Part shown: positions 39,201 to 51,680 of the stretch, in pieces
Position numbering within the stretch: the first letter of the stretch is position 1
Layout of the letters: each line of letters begins with the position of its first letter
Assembly: GCA_021613335.1 (NCBI GenBank)
Contig: JAJTWR010000365.1
Span: 326,001 to 390,000, forward strand
From: Whitmania pigra
Taxonomy: Eukaryota > Annelida > Clitellata > Hirudinida > Haemopidae
Direction of reading: 5' to 3'
DNA length: 64,000 nt
Translations under genes and position numbers: made by a program
Notes under the pieces: generated by a model
Told to the model about the DNA's origin: nothing
Databases searched by the model: none
The model's input: the letters and a program-made list of their open reading frames with translations, nothing else

Positions 39201-40151
39201 TAATGTAAAATTGCAACTAATCAATCGACCTTCAGAACTTCATTGACTGCCAGTGACCTTTCAAGTACCACCACCCCGTGATTGAAACCGCTGATCCTCT
39301 TCAAGCCACCCTTTTCCGTCAGCTCGATGTTCTCACCGGCACAACATCCCCAGAAGTGATCAGGGTCGTCCTTATGTGGTGCTTCGGTGGCAACCGAACC
39401 GTGATGCGATGAGATGTTTTCTGATTCATCCTCTCTGTCTTGTTGGATGACCTAAGTAAATGTTGTTGTTGCTAATACTGTTATTGCTGCTGCTGTTGTT
39501 GTTGTTGTTGCTTATGTGTTGAATCAGATAATAAGGAACTAATGCAATTATTTGATCAACTGATCAAAATTTAAATTTATAAATAAAAAACATTCAGCAA
39601 AATACAATCATGTTATTAATGTAATATAATCTGTAAACACATTATTACCATATTCATCGCCTCTATTAATACTATAACCCCGATATGTCATCAATTTCCT
39701 TCATCATCATCATCATCATCCTCATCATCAACATTGCCTTTTTCGTTTCCATAATCATCAACCTTGCAACATCTCGGATACATAATTTATCTCGTACCTG
39801 TAATGACATCATCATCATGGGTGTCGAGGTGCACTGATTGACCTGTGGGAGAGTAAAAGAACTGGGAAAGCAGATGGACACATCGTTGACCTTTCCATTC
39901 AGGTGGAGCTCCACGTAAAACACCTGGACGAAGCATTCAACAGATGCTTGGTATTCAAACAAAAAAAGTTGTCAAAAATTTGATTGCAACTTGAAATTAA
40001 ATTCAATTAATTGGTTGATGTCCTGTTAGAAGTGACTTGATGATTTAATAAAATATGCACTTAACCAATTCTCATTATCAAGTTATCGATTTATTTTAAA
40101 AACAAATTGATATTATTATTATTAGGAGGATTAGGAGGATTATTATTATTA

Positions 40152-40182
<31 letters not shown>

Positions 40183-40735
40183 GGATTAGGATTAGGATTA
40201 TTAGGAGGAGGATTATTAGGATTAGGATTAGGAGGATTATTATTATTATTATTATTATATTATTATTATTAGGATTAGGAGGAGGATTAGGAGGATTAGG
40301 AGGAGGAGGATTATTATTAGGAGGATTAGGAGGAGGAGGAGGAGGATTATTATTATTATTAGTTATTATTATTATTATTATTAGGATTATTATTATTATT
40401 AGGATTATTAGGATTATTATTATTATTATTAGGAGGAGGATTATTATTAGGAGGATTAGGATTAGGATTAGGAGGATTATTATTATTAGGAGGATTATTA
40501 TTAGGATTATTATTAGGAGGATTAGGATTAGGATTAGGATTAGGATTATTAGGAGGAGGATTAGGATTATTAGGATTATTAGGAGGATTATTATTAGGAT
40601 TAGGAGGAGGAGGATTATTATTATTAGGATTATTAGGAGGATTAGGATTAGGATTATTATTATTATATTCTTATTATTATTAGGAGGATTATTATTAGGA
40701 TTAGGATTATTATTAGGATTATTAGGAGGATTAGG

Positions 40736-40769
<34 letters not shown>

Positions 40770-40879
40770 TTATTATTATTAGGATTAGGAGGATTATTAT
40801 TATTATATTCTTATTATTATTATTATTATTATTCTTATTATTATTATTATTATTATTATTATATTATTATTATTATTAT

Positions 40880-40915
<36 letters not shown>

Positions 40916-40972
40916 TTATTATGATTATTATTAGGATTATTATTATTATTATTATTATTCTTATTATTATTA

Positions 40973-41009
<37 letters not shown>

Positions 41010-44000
41010 TATTCTTATTATTATATTATTATTATTATAATCACGTGCACCACCATTAATAAAAACGAGAGTAATAATAACAACTACAACAACAATATTA
41101 ATAACAATAATGATAATAATAACAACTACAACAACAATATAATAACAATAATGATAATAATAACAACTACAACAACAATATTAATAATAATAATGATAAT
41201 AATAACAACTACAACAACAATAATAATAACAATAATGATAATAATAATAATACAACAAACATCAATGATCAGTATCACAACATTACAACGCCGCCTAAGG
41301 AATAATCACTTGCAATGCCAACCTTTGGAATGCAATTGAGAATGTGGTCAGCAACGTGCGACCCGTTAATAAACAGGTGGAATTTTTTCTCCCCATGCTC
41401 CCCCAGACCCACCCCGAGTCCGATCTTGTCCCCTTCGGACAGCCTGTCCAGGTTCGAACAGAAACCCTTAAGGACGGGTTTGCCCTTGATGTAGAGGTCG
41501 GATGTCACGAGAGTCAATTGGAATCTGTTCTGGAGTTCGAGGTCGGAGAGAAGTAGGTCAGGTAGAGGTGAGGAGGTCAAACCGATCTGAAAGCCTCCAC
41601 TGAATATGCATGAGGTGCTCTCCACCTGAATCTGTGAATATTTGCCCAGGAAATATTATAATAATTATTATTGCAGAACAACAACTGCACTCATAAAAAC
41701 AACAACAACGCCATTAATAACCACAACTCGAGTGAACCTCAAATGGCTCGTTTATCTTCAGAGGTTTCCCGCTGCAGACCCATGCACTGCTCCGATTGGT
41801 GGATCTCGAAGCACGTGAGTTGTTGTTGCTGAGGTCAACATTCTTCACGTGGTGGGTGCTGAACTGCTGGACGAGTGCCTCTGGAGGTTGATTAATATTC
41901 ATAAGTTCAGTGCAATTAAATTACCTGATTAATTTATTACTTATTAATCATGTGATACAATTCTCTTGTATACTTCAATGCACCTGAGGATACCACTCGG
42001 TGATAGCAATTTTTTAGGAAAATTCTTAATCTTATTTTTATTTTCTTGTTTTATTTTGATAATAAAAAAAATTTTCACTTTATTTCACTAAAATAATAGG
42101 CATAATATTATTCATAAAAAATGCACCTTTTAGGACTTAAATTTATTATTTTGTGCTAAGTATAGCCATTCATTAATTGCTAAGCTTATGAATAATTAAT
42201 GTCTATGTAATGTAAACAAACCATTGTAAATGACACTGGTGCTCATGTCCTCCTGGTTTGAAACCTGATCAGAACTCGAATCACGTGACCCCGATGACAT
42301 CATTGGATCCACTACGGCTACCTGCGTGCCTCGACCAATGAGACTGATCACTCCGTAAACACCTGTAAAAAATTACAAGAGTCTTAATTGTGATTATGAT
42401 TGTAAGTATGACCATAATTATCGAATTACATCACATTAAAATCTTTAATTGGACATGGTATTTAATTGTACAAATTATGCAAATCATGACATATAAAAAA
42501 ACATGTTAAAAACAAAACTGAAGCAAACCCTTGGGAATCCCTGAACACGCAGGTCCCTTATCCAAGCCATTTAAGAAGTAATGGAGAGATCCATCAGCTC
42601 TTGCCATCAACCCAACCTTTGACCTGGCCTTGATTGCATCGAGGTCGAGAGCATAATTTGTCCTCACTGTTTCCTCCCCTTGCATGACCGTGCTGCCACT
42701 ATAAATAGTTTTTGGTTAAACACAGTAAAATCTTCCTATATGGACATCTTGATATAGCTAAAAAACTGTGTCTGAATAAAATGATAATGATATTTGTAGG
42801 CATGATATTGAGAAGTAACAATGCTTCCACTGTATGTATTATTTAATATAGAACATTAATGATAAAAATATGAAAAATAAAAATTGTTGCATTTGTATGT
42901 TGAATTCAAAAGAAGTAAAATCGCAACTAAACAAGGCAAACTAACATTTAATGTAACAGAAAATGAAACAAACTTGAAATTCAACTCGGAACAACAATCA
43001 CAGAAAACTAAAAGAGGCCATAAATAATAAATAATAGACACGGACACAACAAAAATTACTTTTAAATTTCGAAAACCTAAAGTAACAAAAACAATCGTAA
43101 AGGCTTGAAGGTTAAGAAAACCGAAAACCAACCTCAGAATCCAGACAAATTGATCATGGCTCCTCCCATCCATCCGGCCAAACCACTTTACACCTTGAGG
43201 TACGATTTGTGAAATAAAGTTGATTGATCTAATTATTGATTGATTTACTAATTATTATTGCTATTTCATTTTTAATAATAATTATTTTAACTGCAGACTG
43301 ATTTATTCACTTTGCTCGTGACATTCAATCAGTAGACTCGGCAATCAATTCTAAATATAAATTTAAACAAAAATAAAACCTCCCGACAAATTAACGAAAA
43401 GCAACACAAAATTCTATCCAATAAGAACGTCCGCTCATTAGTCCTTCGACAAATTGAAATTCAGAAACCTGCTTCAATGCTTCTTTCTCCCCCATTGGCA
43501 GTCTGAACCAGGACGACCTCGAACAGTTCGTTGGTCCTGAGCGGTCGACTGCTGACAACGACGGCGTCGTGTCTTTGACTCCGCCTCTCTTGCATCCTGC
43601 AGACTGATTTCGAGTCGACAGAAATAATTGCCAGGTCTGAAGAGAAGGAATTGTCGTGGTGAGCAGGGCAGAGTTGGAAGTACAGGCCGGAGTACAGGTC
43701 GGCATAGGAGGACGATTCGGGGAGGTTGGCCAATTCTGGAATGAATGGTAAAAAGGATGTTGGTTTTGAGAATCCATTTTTGGAATTGGAGGTATTACTA
43801 TTAATATTACTATTACTGCTGTTGTTACTATCATCATTGTAGTTGTCACCAATTTTTTGCAGCATTGTTTAACATTACAGTAATAAGTTCAATTAACACT
43901 TGTAAACAACAACAACAACTACAAATCAAAACAAGATCAACAAACCATTTGGATTGATGATGGTAGCCATAGCAGCCTGTCCGTAGAGATCAACCACCCC

Positions 44001-47000
44001 GAAGACGTTTGGTGGGACGTCAGAGGCAGCAAGTCCTTGGTCAAATCCGTTGACGTAAAAATGGAGGCATCCATCAATCTTCCTCAAGGCTCCAACCCTG
44101 TCCCCTGCCTGTCACATTATTAGAAAATTATTACATTACGAATATTTATTGCCACTTAATCTAGCACCACCTTGATCGAGTTAGCTATCGATAATTTCAA
44201 TGAAAAATATTGACTCAATTAAAAATAAACTCGGGAATCTATTTGATTCCAATTTTTAAAAAAGAAAACAAAAAATAAACCTTTAATTTATCCAAGTTAT
44301 GTCCATAGTTCTCGAGAATGGTGACCCCGTTGTGCATGACCCCGTTCCCCGTCATCATCCAAGTTCCCGATCGAACGTTTGTCATCGTCGAAGGGAATTC
44401 AAAATCCCCTGGCGAATGGGTGGTCACTCCGATCTCTATCGACCCCGCCCACTTTTCCACCATCCTGTCGATGCGCACCTCGAACATCTCCTCGGGTTCG
44501 AGGCATCGTTGAGTCAACACCACTGCATTGTTGAAGTCCTCCATGGCACTTCAGAATTTTAATGTATTCTTGACAATGTTAACATAAGTTTAACATATTC
44601 TCCACAATTTTCAAATTACAGTCACATTATCATATTCAAATCAAATTATATGCAAAAAAAGGAATGAACGATAATCCAAACAAAGATTAATTGCCCTCTA
44701 TGGATAATTGTTTAATTTATAAACTAGTAAAAACAAACTGCTTCTCAATTATCAAGAATAACTGGAAAAACCCACAGAGTAAATATTTTTATCTCAAAAA
44801 CCAGAGACACTGACTTAGGTCTGAGAGCCGTCTTCTGATTGGCCACAACCTGACAATGATGACCGCACCTCGGATGGAAAAGGAGGGGGTCCCTTGGAAT
44901 AAAGTTCACCAACGAATCGGTGAAGTTGCCTGACACTGGAAACATTTTTTACATTTTATTACATTCTGCAAACATCCTTCCTAAGTCTGTGATCGTGATT
45001 ATGATTGTGATTATTATTCTGTATCTTATTTGTCCATATCATAACTATGCACATTATTACTCATTTAATCGTTAACTTTTTAACGTGGAAATCTAGCAAG
45101 GAAATTAAGAAACTGATTGTGATTGTGATTATGATTCTGAATCTCATTCAACCCTACAATAACTAAGCACATTATTACTCATTTAATTGTTAACTTTTAC
45201 AATTCGCAGAAATTTATCAAGGAAATTAATAAACTAATGCACTGACACGTGCTGTTGATGCCGACGATTGGGGGTCGAACTTCGTTCGGGTCGTGGGGGC
45301 CATCTGCGACCAGCGGATGGTTTATTATGGTGACCTTCACCGCCATCCCGTAGAGGTCAACCACGCCCCAGACGACTTCGGGGACCTTGGTGGCAGCGAC
45401 GCCCTGATCAACAGAGTTGATGAAGTAATGGAGGGTGCCCGATGATTTCCTTACGAGGCCAATGGTGTTGCCTTCCTAAGGGAGGTTTTGAGCAAGGATT
45501 TGATAAAAAAAGAATTTATGATGATAAATACATTTATTATGTTAAATTAAGGTTTAATTATATATAAACGTGGATGTGTGACTGTAATAAGAGTCGTGAT
45601 ATATAAGGTTTTCGTGTATTTGAATATAAATTTATTAATTGTAGATTTATTAAATACAAAATCGATCGAGTCTGCATTCCTCATAAAAAATAAATGGCTA
45701 AATCAAGACAGTTATTAACAGTATGTTGAATTAACATCAATTAAGATGTTAATTTTAAAATTAATTAAAATGTTAAGTTGCTCTATCAGTCTTGCCTCAA
45801 GTTCGTCAAGGTTGAATCCGCCGTACTGTCTCCTCGTTCCCTTGCCATTGGTCAGAATTCCATTACCACTCATCATTATTGTTCCTGGATAAATAATTTA
45901 TCTACTCCTTAAAAACTAACTAACGGAATGCAGTCCGTTACATAATGCAGTCCAAGAAAAAGGGAAAATGAAATGGGAAAAATAAAGAGCTAAATGCTTT
46001 GAAACTATGAATATCTTTGTGATCATGATTATAATTATGATTGTGATTGTGATTACGATTACCTCTAAGATATTGATTTTGATTATCTTTATGATTGTGA
46101 TTATGATGAGATCACTGGATAACAAACGATCACCTAAAAACAAATAAATAAACGAGAAGAACCTGATCTCATGTTGGTCATGGTGGCTGGGAATTCGAGA
46201 GTGTTTGGATTGTGAGTGGTGACACCAACTTCAATGGAACCCGACCATTTGTCAACCAATCTGTCCAGTCGGATCTGAATTTTTAATATTTAATGTTGAA
46301 AGTTGATCATTGAATACCAGTTACGAAGATGACATTACATTTTTGAGTTCTGTCTGTGATGTGTTTAGCTAAGGTTCACCTATAGTCAACTGACATACCT
46401 CAAAGAGTTCATCATCTTTTAAAGCCCTGTTGGTCATCACAACACCATTGTTGAATTCATCCAAGGGTTTCATCCTCTCGCAGGTCGACCTGTCCGGAGA
46501 CAGCTTGATGAGCGTGCCGTGCCTCTCGTGAAAGGTCAGCCTGTTGGTCGGGACGTTTGCGAAAGCTCCTCCCTCTCGACTGCTGAAAGTGTCCACGGTG
46601 GACCTGGAAGATGAGGAGGTGATGCGTTCGTGCACAGAGGTGGATTCGCAGTCGCCGGGATCGGATCTCGAGGCGAGATTCGAACCCGCGACCTGAGGAT
46701 CTGTCACGTCTCTTCGGAGGAGGAGTGTTGTGGAGTTGATGACGTCCCTGACGGAGGAAGCCAGGGAGATGACTGCCGAGTCGACCATGGTCGCCGTGAG
46801 CATGGCATCTATGAAAGAGGCTGACACTGGGGAGAGCATTATTAATGTTCTTGCAATTGACATTTTCTTTACTGAATTTACTGCATCTTCTAGAAATACT
46901 TCTAGAATTAATTATCATTATTACTAATGTTGCTAGTATGACCTTTATATTCATATAGTTGGGCTTGGCTTTAAAATCTTTAAATAAATATAAAAATAAA

Positions 47001-47725
47001 CAATATTACTATATAAACTAACAAGTTCCCTAGTTTTTAAATTATAATTTCAAATGTCCCTTAAACCATCTGGCTCACTCGAGTTTGAAATGAGTTCCTC
47101 AACGTTCCTCCTGTCATCGACGATTGAAACCTGTGCGCACTTTCCATACATGTCGAAAACCGCCCAGACCTTTGATGGCAAATTCATGGCTGCTGCTCCT
47201 TGGTCTTCACCATTGAAGTAAACATGCATCACCCCATCAGTTGTCCTCAGCACCCCCACTCTGTCTTCCTCCACGGCTCTGTCGAGGTCCCAACCATAGC
47301 TGTCGAGCAAGGTTCTGCCGTCCTTCATCACGGCATTCCCGGAAACAATCCAAGTGCCCGAGGTAAATCCAGTGGCACTGGTCGGAAAGTTCATGGTTGC
47401 AGGGTCAATGCTGGTTAAACCAATCTCTATCGATCCACTCCATGCTGAGATCTGGTTAACAAAGAAACATATTCTCGACAGTTTGTTATTAGTTTAACTT
47501 ATTACAATTAATATAACAATGCCTAGAATTACATTAATTCCTCGCCACCTTTTTATCAATCTTCACTTGAAACAGCTGGTTATCAGCCAATGGTTCTGCA
47601 CTGAAAACTAATCCGTTGTTGAATTCCTGCGATGCATGCGTTCTCTGTGCAGTTCTATTCCCGTTGCTTAAGACGACTAACGAACCCGTCCTGTTGTGAA
47701 ACTTAGGACTAGGATTCAAAAACAT
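36222..47725 (-). CDS. NEURL4: Neuralized-like protein 4 (six NHR domains)
   Basis: Scaffold of six neuralized homology repeats; in other animals it works at centrioles with CP110 and the ubiquitin ligase HERC2. Exons from the start: 47725-47549, 47451-47067, 46820-46399, 46274-46163, 45884-45796, 45475-45247, 44935-44815, 44548-44281, 44108-43946, 43735-43469, 43193-43133, 42698-42529, 42362-42222, 41880-41738, 41625-41323, 39923-39798, 39451-39230, 38756-38577, 38447-38054, 37816-37703, 37513-37375, 37077-36971, 36876-36735, 36435-36222. They close in frame to 1562 aa. NHR repeats lie at about 7-165, 280-445, 495-650, 690-840, 870-1040 and 1085-1290 (motifs [34 protein letters not shown]). 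The cysteine/histidine C-terminal part ([27 protein letters not shown]) is specific to NEURL4. Intron 5 uses a GC donor. Exon 11 (NHR4) is the least certain exon. Confidence 0.92.
40106..41036 (+). repeat. TTA/GGA mixed triplet array
   Basis: About 930 bp written almost wholly in two triplets, TTA and GGA, in irregular order, with a few frame slips and occasional TTC or TAT. It lies in NEURL4 intron 15 (39924-41322). The plus strand has virtually no C. Stretches such as GGATTAGGATTAGGATTAGG resemble telomere-like TTAGG(A) repeats. The long Leu/Gly/Ile/Arg open frames across it are repeat artefacts. Confidence 0.95.
41057..41251 (+). repeat. About 45-bp tandem repeat, four copies
   Basis: Four imperfect copies of a unit containing ATAACAACTACAACAACAAT followed by ATTAATAACAATAATGAT, in NEURL4 intron 15 beside the TTA/GGA array. 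Confidence 0.85.
44990..45236 (+). repeat. Imperfect tandem duplication, about 120 bp
   Basis: Two adjacent copies share GCACATTATTACTCATTTAA plus flanks (GTGATTATGATT upstream, AAGGAAATTAAnAAACT downstream) at about 80 to 85 percent identity. They lie between NEURL4 exons 6 and 7. Confidence 0.75.
45476..45795 (-). other. GC-AG intron of NEURL4
   Basis: The donor reads GAG|GCAAGA and the acceptor TTAG|GAAGG on the minus strand. A GT donor in phase is absent nearby, while GC at this place keeps the NHR2 sequence [15 protein letters not shown] continuous, as in the other repeats. Confidence 0.75.
46666..46725 (-). repeat. tRNA T-arm-like segment inside NEURL4 exon 3
   Basis: The minus strand reads CAGGTCGCGGGTTCGAATCT then CGCCTC. 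GCGGG and CTCGC can pair around TTCGAAT as in a tRNA T-arm, and GGTTCGAATC is a B-box. It encodes [13 protein letters not shown] in the linker between NHR1 and NHR2. It is probably a SINE or tRNA fragment that became part of the exon. Confidence 0.5.
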
Positions 47726-49900
47726 GGTTGTTCTTGTACACCGAAAGCTAACGTGAAAAGTGACAGACTAGCTGCGAAATTGATTTCATACTAAATTGTT
47801 ATTTGTGGTCTCAGAATGGTTTTATTTAAGTTAAAATTTATGCTCCGCCTCTGTAATGACGGCTGCCGAACAGCAGCGTCCTTTGTGTTTATATTTTAAT
47901 GTACCTATCCCTTACTACATTGCATTGAGATGTCGTTTTTGCAATTTTAAAACTTACATCGAAAACTTTGAATGTCAATAACACATTAAATTTTTATTTT
48001 GTAAGTTAATTGTCAATTTAGTTGTCTGGTTTTGCTTTTTATATTGCTACGCATTTGTTATAGTACCGGAAAAAGTATTATCAGAGATTACTGTAAATTC
48101 CTAGTCTTTCCAATTATTAAAATCATTTACAAACACAATCGTTCGTGTACAAACTATTCAGTTCCAATAAATGTTGGACAGTTTAATTATTGCACTTAAT
48201 AAATTATTTATATTATGTTCCCCAACTCATTTCTTTCTGAGAAACAAACGCCATCTAACTTAGGTCGTTTCGCCTCTTTGTCCCTGCCCCTGAGTTTTTC
48301 TCCAGCAGCTTACTTGTTTATTATGCTTTGGCTATCTGTGCTTTCTTAAGAGTTGTTGATACTTTCCAGCTACTTCTATCAACACCATGGAATTAACGTA
48401 CACGCCCTTCAAAGTAATTATCAAAAGACATCAAAAACCGGCATTAACATGGCCTAAGCCCTAGCTGGACGATTCGCCTAGAAAACCTAGATTCCCCTAC
48501 AATAATTCTTGAATCGCGATAAAGTTATTTCAGAGGGATCATCATTGTAGCAAGAAACGCATCTTGTTATTATTGAATAATATTATTTATAAAAGCCCCA
48601 CAAGAATACATTTAGAGTAAAGACGCTGGTAAAGCCTCCGTCATACCGGTGGGCATCTAATTGTTGGCTAAGTTTTACCATTGTTATTTCGTGGAACTTA
48701 TTTTCATAATCTGCTTCACAAAATCGATTACAGTTATGTGACGAAAGAACTGAAATGGTAAAATTGAATGCTTTTACCATCCAAGAGACTCGAATATGTC
48801 TCAGCCCTTCAGAGATTTTATTTAAGGAAATAACAAGTAGAATATCTGTTAGATATCTAAGCGGAAAGGCAGCTAGGAGATGAATTATTATATAGTTGAT
48901 TTGCAAAAACAAGCGCTCAGATAGAGGGAATAATTCGTGGCTTTAGATTCGGAATTCAACGACTTTGGATAATCCAAAAAATTCATTGTTTTGATACAAA
49001 TTTTAAAAGTATCGGTGAATGAATTCTTAAATCACAACACGCAAATCAGTGCTCATTACGGAAGATGAATGACGTTAAATTGCCGCGTAGAAAATGAATT
49101 TTGAAACTTTTTTTTATAGACGAACAAAAGCTTAACCGAATGATATCATTTTTTAAATAGGAAGGTATGCTATCTCTTGAATTCCCACCAAAAAACCTCA
49201 TTTGGAAGGGTGTCGGGTGTCGCTTTTGAAACCGACATCATGAAAAAGGTCATATGTCTCTCGAAAAAAAGCTTAGGTAACGTCCGTATCCTTAATGTAA
49301 ATTGTCAGTTATCAATTTTCATGAATAGGTCATGATCTCAAAATCCGTTAGATAAGATAATTACATTCGCATTCTCATATCGATTAATTCCGTTGTTAAC
49401 TGTTGCATAATTCACATGAACTTCCGCGCGAATTTAAAGATTTACAGAGAGCTTCCTCTCCACATTTGCTTTAGCCCGCGAAGAACTGGGTCGCGTTCAG
49501 TCATACATTATATATTACAACATTAGGGTAAGATCCTAATGTCGAATATAAGAAATTAACATTTCACAAAGGAAAATATTTGTGTAAAATAAAAGACTAA
49601 ACGAAGAATCATTTTGTTACATAATGTCTTCATTTAAAAAAATCTAAGTTCCATGACCATGTTGTTTGAATTCCGTCTCTACGATAAACGTACGAGCGAT
49701 CACAGAAATGTTTACAAACGTGTCATGGCCTGTACGAATATTTATTTTAGTACAAAGTGATCGTAAACCCTTCTAGCAACAGCTGCAAGCCATGTTGGCG
49801 TGTTGCTGATAATAATGATAATGACTAATTGGGGCCGGAATCATGAATTATTTATAGACTCCTCATTAATTATTTATTAGAAATACGTTGTTGCTGCGCA
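47726..49900. other. Intergenic upstream of NEURL4, no gene seen
   Basis: Contains the presumed NEURL4 promoter near 47760-47950 but no motif strong enough to place its start. A 109-codon minus frame at 48583-48912 has no recognisable domain and I leave it out. Confidence 0.6.
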
Positions 49901-49920
49901 GTAACTGTCAATAACGGACC

Positions 49921-49990
49921 CACGTGATCTGCTCGGAGGCCTGTGATTGGTCGGAGGGAGACCAAACGCGATCGACAATTGCATCACGTG
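49921..49990 (+). promoter_or_regulatory. Promoter-like cluster: two E-boxes and a CCAAT box
   Basis: Two CACGTG E-boxes (49921-49926, 49985-49990) flank an inverted CCAAT (ATTGG, 49946-49950) in a locally GC-richer patch. It lies 1.7 kb upstream of the Ski-like coding start and could be that gene's promoter, with a 5' UTR intron between. This is inference; no transcript data support it. Confidence 0.4.
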
Positions 49991-51090
49991 CAGTGTGTAA
50001 TCGGAATTTCTAATGCAACTGGGAGTCTTATTCGCTTTTTTTCACGACTAACTGCGTCTCTTTCAAGCCGACGATTTGAACGAGGTTTGTAAATTACGAT
50101 GGTGATGACTGTCTAACGATCATTTGCTTCCGAAACCATCACGTTCGCTTTGAATTGTATTCGATTCTGCCGGAAATATTCTCTTGCTTTGAATAAAGAC
50201 GTCCTCATCGCTTTTTACGGCGGGAATACAGTCATTGGCTTGTTGTCTAGACTGCTTTGTGGATCGCCTCGTTGCAGATCCGCTAATGCATCTAGTTTGG
50301 CCTTAGGAAGCTTTTTTTGTAGAATACTCGCTGTGCAGTTGTTTTGAATTCATGAGTTTGTCGATAATATGTCTGAAGGAAGTGGAATAGCCGCTTTATG
50401 AACTGCCGAGGTGATTATTAGATCTCTTAATACGCGATCAATTAGAGGTCAGCTTGTGCTGCTCTCGCATAGGGTTTGTGTGGCTGGATGTGGAGTGACT
50501 CTTGGCTCGTGTTTTATTGTTTTTTGGTTGTAAATTTGAAAAATGACGCTGTTAGGATGGTTAAAGAAACATAATTTAAAGTAGATTTGAAAGTGATCAT
50601 CTTTTGCATTCTGCCAGTGTTGATCCAACGCAATTCTGTAGACATTATTTAGTTCAACTGAGTTTGTAAGTATTTTTTAGGTAATTTGGGTGAGCCTGGA
50701 GTTTTGAATGTGTTGGAAGTAAATGCACTCATTATTTATAATAGCAATGTTATGCCTCTTAGGTAAGAATTCCATTTATGCTTAAATACTGATTATATTT
50801 TATAATGAGGGAATTTGCTGAGAATGTTTTGAATTTAGTCTTAAAGATTGTGAATGGTTAATTCAACTCTAATCTCATGTTTGTTGTTAGGATTCATACT
50901 CTGTTTGATTTGAATGCATTTGTAGCTCAGAGCTTAAATCTTTGTAGTAGCTGTGAATGACAAAATTGATCCTCTCTTGACCATTGTCTGCTAAGAATTG
51001 CAAACAACATTTATTAAGGCCCTGTTTCTCAGGCTATTAGGTTTGATTCTACAAGCTCGTATTTTGTTACTATTCCAGGAAAGATAAAGC

Positions 51091-51190
51091 TTGGTGTGCA
51101 GCTTAGCAGAGGGTTGCTTTGATGCTTGCAGCCATAATGGCAACGGTCATAATGTGTCACGTTCTAAACCCAGCTTACACTTCCACAATG
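51091..51190 (+). repeat. SINE-like element head
   Basis: GGTGTGCAGCTTAGCAGAGG is A-box-like and TCACGTTCTAAACCCAGCTT is a decayed B-box; the overall order matches copies at 9066 and 27352. It lies upstream of the Ski-like coding exon, possibly in a 5' UTR intron. Confidence 0.5.
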
Positions 51191-51680
51191 TGGTTCAATA
51201 TAACTGAACTACATTTACAAATACAAAAATTAAAATATGCAACTTCTTTTGCTTTAATTTTTAAGGTATTGTTTTATACCTTTATTATTCTAATCCCCGT
51301 GTTATCTTAACTCATTTTGGATTTTTCCTGGTTTACTGTTGTTAATGATGAAAATGTCACGGCAAATGTGTGAGAGTCCTCCCAATCATTTGAGACCCAA
51401 TGATGTAGAGAATTTCCAAAATGATTTAAATGTCATATGTTTACATTTCTAGAAATCCTACAAGTTGGATGCATCAGATGTTGAAAATCGTCTAGTGAAA
51501 GGCTGTTTCCATTCTACTCATTGTTATCCTTATCATCGCATGTCTCCTTTTGGAATCTTTGCTTATAGAACACCAGTGTTGCCGTTTGCTTTTATCCATT
51601 CATCCGAAATCAGGGTACTCAATGGTCGTTGGTCGTGACGAGCATAGACTAAAATCTCTAGAAATCATTTTTAAAAGAAA

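Noticed and set aside
40107..40895. 262-codon plus-strand open frame rich in Leu, Gly, Ile, Arg and Tyr
   Set aside because: It is only the TTA/GGA triplet array read in frame; it has no sequence complexity and lies in a NEURL4 intron.
43391..43852. 153-codon minus-strand open frame
   Set aside because: It is another frame of NEURL4 exon 10 plus intron; the correct frame has [11 protein letters not shown].
46457..46954. 165-codon minus-strand open frame
   Set aside because: It is an out-of-frame shadow of NEURL4 exon 3, whose own frame carries the NHR motifs.
48583..48912. 109-codon minus-strand open frame upstream of NEURL4
   Set aside because: AT-rich, hydrophobic at random, no ATG context or motif, and no partner exons seen.
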